From contig DATBZF010000127.1 in the NCBI GenBank assembly GCA_036513315.1, positions 79,642 to 143,641 on the forward strand: a stretch of DNA of 64,000 bases. The letters are read 5' to 3'. The translations under genes were made by a program, and so were the position numbers. This DNA is from Roseiarcus sp036513315. GTDB taxonomy: Bacteria; Pseudomonadota; Alphaproteobacteria; Rhizobiales; Beijerinckiaceae. The notes beneath the pieces are model-generated. The model was given only the letters and a program-made list of their open reading frames with translations. It was not told where the DNA came from and did no database searches. Positions 62,055 to 64,000 of the stretch are shown here, in pieces (within the stretch, counting starts at the first letter, position 1; each line of letters starts with the position of its first letter).

Positions 62055-62360
62055 TCAGTAGCAACCGTAACCGTAGCGCTGGTACGGGTAGTTGTAGCCA
62101 TAGGGCGGGTAAGGGTAATTATAGCCGCCGCTGCAATAGGCATAATATCCGCCACCCAGAACCGCGCCTGCCGCCAGGGCCCCGCCGTAGCCCCATCCGC
62201 CACGGCCAAAGCCGCGTGCCACGAATCTGCCGCCAAAGTGCCCGCCGCCGCCAAAGCGAACGCCGCCCCCGCCGCCGCCCCGCGCGAAAGCAGGCGCTGG
62301 CGTCGCGAGCGCCAGAGCAGTCGCCGCTATGAGAACGGTTTTAACGATTGGACGAAACAT
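62055..62360 (-). CDS. Small secreted Gly/Tyr-rich protein
   Basis: 101 residues from the ATG at 62360, with CAGGAG seven bases upstream. Signal peptide MFRPIVKTVLIAATALALAT, cleaved after AFA. The mature 70 residues are nearly all Gly, Tyr, Phe, Arg and Pro (ARGGGGGGVRFGGGGHFGG, a hydrophobic GGALAAGAVLGGGYY segment, and a YNYPYPPYGYNYPYQRYGY tail with two Cys). Such proteins are common but uncharacterised in Methylocystis- and Bradyrhizobium-like genomes. Confidence 0.65.
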   Translation of the reverse strand: MFRPIVKTVLIAATALALATPAPAFARGGGGGGVRFGGGGHFGGRFVARGFGRGGWGYGGALAAGAVLGGGYYAYCSGGYNYPYPPYGYNYPYQRYGYGCY

Positions 62361-62876
62361 GCTCGATCTCCTGGTCGAGAATCTCAGCTCGACCAACACA
62401 ATGCGAGGAAATCGAATTGGTTTCAGATACTTTGGTATTATCAATCTAAACTTTATTTTACCCGACGATGCATTGTTCCGTCACGTTCAAGTCATCGTGA
62501 TCGACGTGCGGCAGGCGCCAGGATCGGCGAGACATTTGGCGTCGGGGGCTGCGGATGTGTCGCCCTTGGACCATGCGCGCGGGCGATGCCGATTCGCTAC
62601 CCGGTAAGCTTGTGCCGATCTGCCCTGAGGGGGCAGGGTCTACTGGTCCCGATCTTGCATGATACAAGTATAAATCTGCTTGCCGTCGCGTTTCTGTGCC
62701 GAGTTAGAACGCATTTCGGCCAAAGCAGCACACTTACGGAGACCAGAAATTGTTTAGGTCTGACAAGTAGTTGGTCTCCAAATGACATCAGGCGGCGAGC
62801 CCTCAAACACTGAGGCGCTTTCCGCCAGGCTTTGCTCCTGCCGGCAACGTCCCCGGCGAATTGGTAAAGAAATCAG
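62361..62876. other. Intergenic region with an inverted repeat
   Basis: 516 bases between divergent genes, with an AT-rich patch at 62420-62470 (TTTGGTATTATCAATC). An 8-bp inverted repeat GGAGACCA/TGGTCTCC spans 62738-62779, about 100 bases ahead of the LuxR-type gene, and could be a regulator site or hairpin. Short frames here have no coding character. Confidence 0.45.
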
Positions 62877-64000
62877 ATGATCGTGCGCACAACAAATCTT
62901 CGCCCTTTCGTAGGCCAGAGCGAGCGGCATAGAACTGATATTGCTGCGTTCCGGGAGGCGGGAGGCGCCGCATTTGAGGCGGCAGTTCCCTTGCCCGCGA
63001 TTGCTGAGCTTGCCCCGCGGGGCGACCAGCATAAATCCCTCGTTCGCACTCCCTCTGGAAATAAGTATGCGCCGGGGGTTGAGGCGCGTTGGAAGCCGGG
63101 GGCTCCGCTTCCCATTTCTGCGCCGCCCACAGCCGGTCGGAGACAACCGATAGAAAACTATAGTCGTGAGGCGTTCGTCGCGAGGCAATTCGCGGCGGCG
63201 GCGGTGGTGTGTGCGGGTCCGCTGCTTCGAGAGAGCCTCAGTCGCATCCTCGTCGCGGCAAATTTCTGCATCACCGCCGCGGCGGCGAGCGTGGAAGAGG
63301 TCGTGGCGGATCTCCCGGAGGAAGATCGGCGGATCCTGCTAGTTCTCGAAGTGGGCGCGGATCAAAATGCGATAGTCTCACAAGTCAGGATGTTCAGGCG
63401 GCGCCAGCCCGGCGCGCGCATCGCTCTCCTGGCCGCCCATGATCAACTCAGCGACGCAAACATAGTTGCTGCGTTTCGGTCAGGCGTAGATGCCTATTTT
63501 CTCAAGCCCAGCCACGAGACGTTCATCAAGGGCCTCCAAGTGGTGGCGCTTGGCGCGACAATCGTGCCCACGGCGTTCTTGTCGTTTCTCCTTCGCGGCA
63601 ATGGGGAAGAAGCGGCAGGAGAAGTCGAAAAAAGCGTGATTGTTTCGAACGGTTCGCCCGTATACAACGACGCTTCATTTATCCGCGGCCCGCACCTTTC
63701 GATGGGAAAGCCGGGCCCGCTGAACCATTCGTTTGAAGACCATTCGAACAGCACCGTCACGCAAAATAACAAAATCGCTACTGAAGCCTTAGGCGTTTAC
63801 ACCCCGCGGTTCTCGGCGCGGGAACAATGCGTATTGCGCGGCTTGGTCAACGGAGATCCGAACAAAACCATCGCGCGCGAGTACGGTATCGCCGAAGCCG
63901 CCGTCAAGGTTCACGTCAAGGCGCTACTTCGTAAGCTCAGGGTGAGCAATCGCACCCAGGCGGCCATCTGGGCTGTTAACGGCCAGTCGGTCCCCCCGGC
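62877..64000 (+). CDS. LuxR/NarL-family regulator with atypical receiver (3' end outside window)
   Basis: Open from the ATG at 62877 to the window edge, 374 codons. Residues 1-105 are polar and Pro-rich and may be a leader outside the real gene; a GTG at 63204 or 63207 is an alternative start that begins directly at the receiver. The receiver-like domain (about 108-225) reads VVCAGPLLRESLSRILVAAN, then ILLVLEVGADQ, ARIALLAAHD, FRSGVDAYFLKP. The phosphoacceptor Asp is Glu158 and the acidic pair is missing, though the Lys is kept. After a polar linker comes a LuxR helix-turn-helix: FSAREQCVLRGLVNGDPNKT, IAREYGIAEAAVKVHVKALL, RVSNRTQAAIW. Likely a phosphorylation-independent DNA-binding protein; no kinase nearby. 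Confidence 0.8.
   Translation, partial: MIVRTTNLRPFVGQSERHRTDIAAFREAGGAAFEAAVPLPAIAELAPRGDQHKSLVRTPSGNKYAPGVEARWKPGAPLPISAPPTAGRRQPIENYSREAFVARQFAAAAVVCAGPLLRESLSRILVAANFCITAAAASVEEVVADLPEEDRRILLVLEVGADQNAIVSQVRMFRRRQPGARIALLAAHDQLSDANIVAAFRSGVDAYFLKPSHETFIKGLQVVALGATIVPTAFLSFLLRGNGEEAAGEVEKSVIVSNGSPVYNDASFIRGPHLSMGKPGPLNHSFEDHSNSTVTQNNKIATEALGVYTPRFSAREQCVLRGLVNGDPNKTIAREYGIAEAAVKVHVKALLRKLRVSNRTQAAIWAVNGQSVPP

Overview
This 64 kb window is chromosomal DNA of a GC-rich alphaproteobacterium. A soluble NAD-dependent formate dehydrogenase operon (fdsGBA-fdhD-fdsD) next to an OxlT-type antiporter, a DcaP-like porin, secreted DUF1236/LTXXQ/Gly-rich proteins and an alphaproteobacterial gene style with many ATGA overlaps suggest a Hyphomicrobiales member near Methylocystaceae/Beijerinckiaceae. 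That placement is inference from gene content, not from a marker gene. I saw no rRNA, tRNA, CRISPR array or intact insertion sequence.

Layout. 1-16.4 kb is a remodelled region: an edge-truncated winged-helix/NTPase regulator, a Rap1a/Tai-like exported protein, a DJ-1/PfpI-like protein without its cysteine, a DNA methylase remnant, a four-gene oligopeptide-type ABC importer, an IS5-like transposase scrap, a 1840-residue Ser/Thr kinase-ATPase-GAF-PAS-histidine kinase, and remnants of a serine recombinase and a sugar ABC ATPase. 16.4-27 kb: a porin with a clear terminator, then (minus strand) a tripartite RND efflux operon ending in its own response regulator and sensor kinase. 27-36.8 kb: SCO1/SenC protein, divergent LysR regulator, the fds operon and an oxalate/formate-type MFS carrier: formate oxidation to CO2 with NADH production. 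36.8-42.7 kb: core genes purA, yciB, ftsY and an RluA-family pseudouridine synthase, with a 143-bp palindromic element between the last two.

44-53 kb is the most unusual block. A GntR regulator, a TIGR04076 protein, an aldo/keto reductase, a branched-chain-type binding protein and an aldo/keto reductase fused to a Rid domain form one minus-strand operon ending in a frameshifted gamma-glutamyltransferase start. It faces a divergent livGFHM transporter set. Together they look like uptake plus reductive/imine-handling catabolism of an unknown nitrogenous or carbonyl substrate.

53-59.4 kb: a carbohydrate-type ABC importer without an ATPase, followed by an SDR dehydrogenase, then a deacylase remnant and a cystathionine gamma-synthase-family enzyme. 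59.5-62.4 kb: three secreted low-complexity proteins, one with LTXXQ (Spy/CpxP-like) repeats. The window ends inside a LuxR/NarL-type regulator whose receiver domain lacks the normal aspartate.
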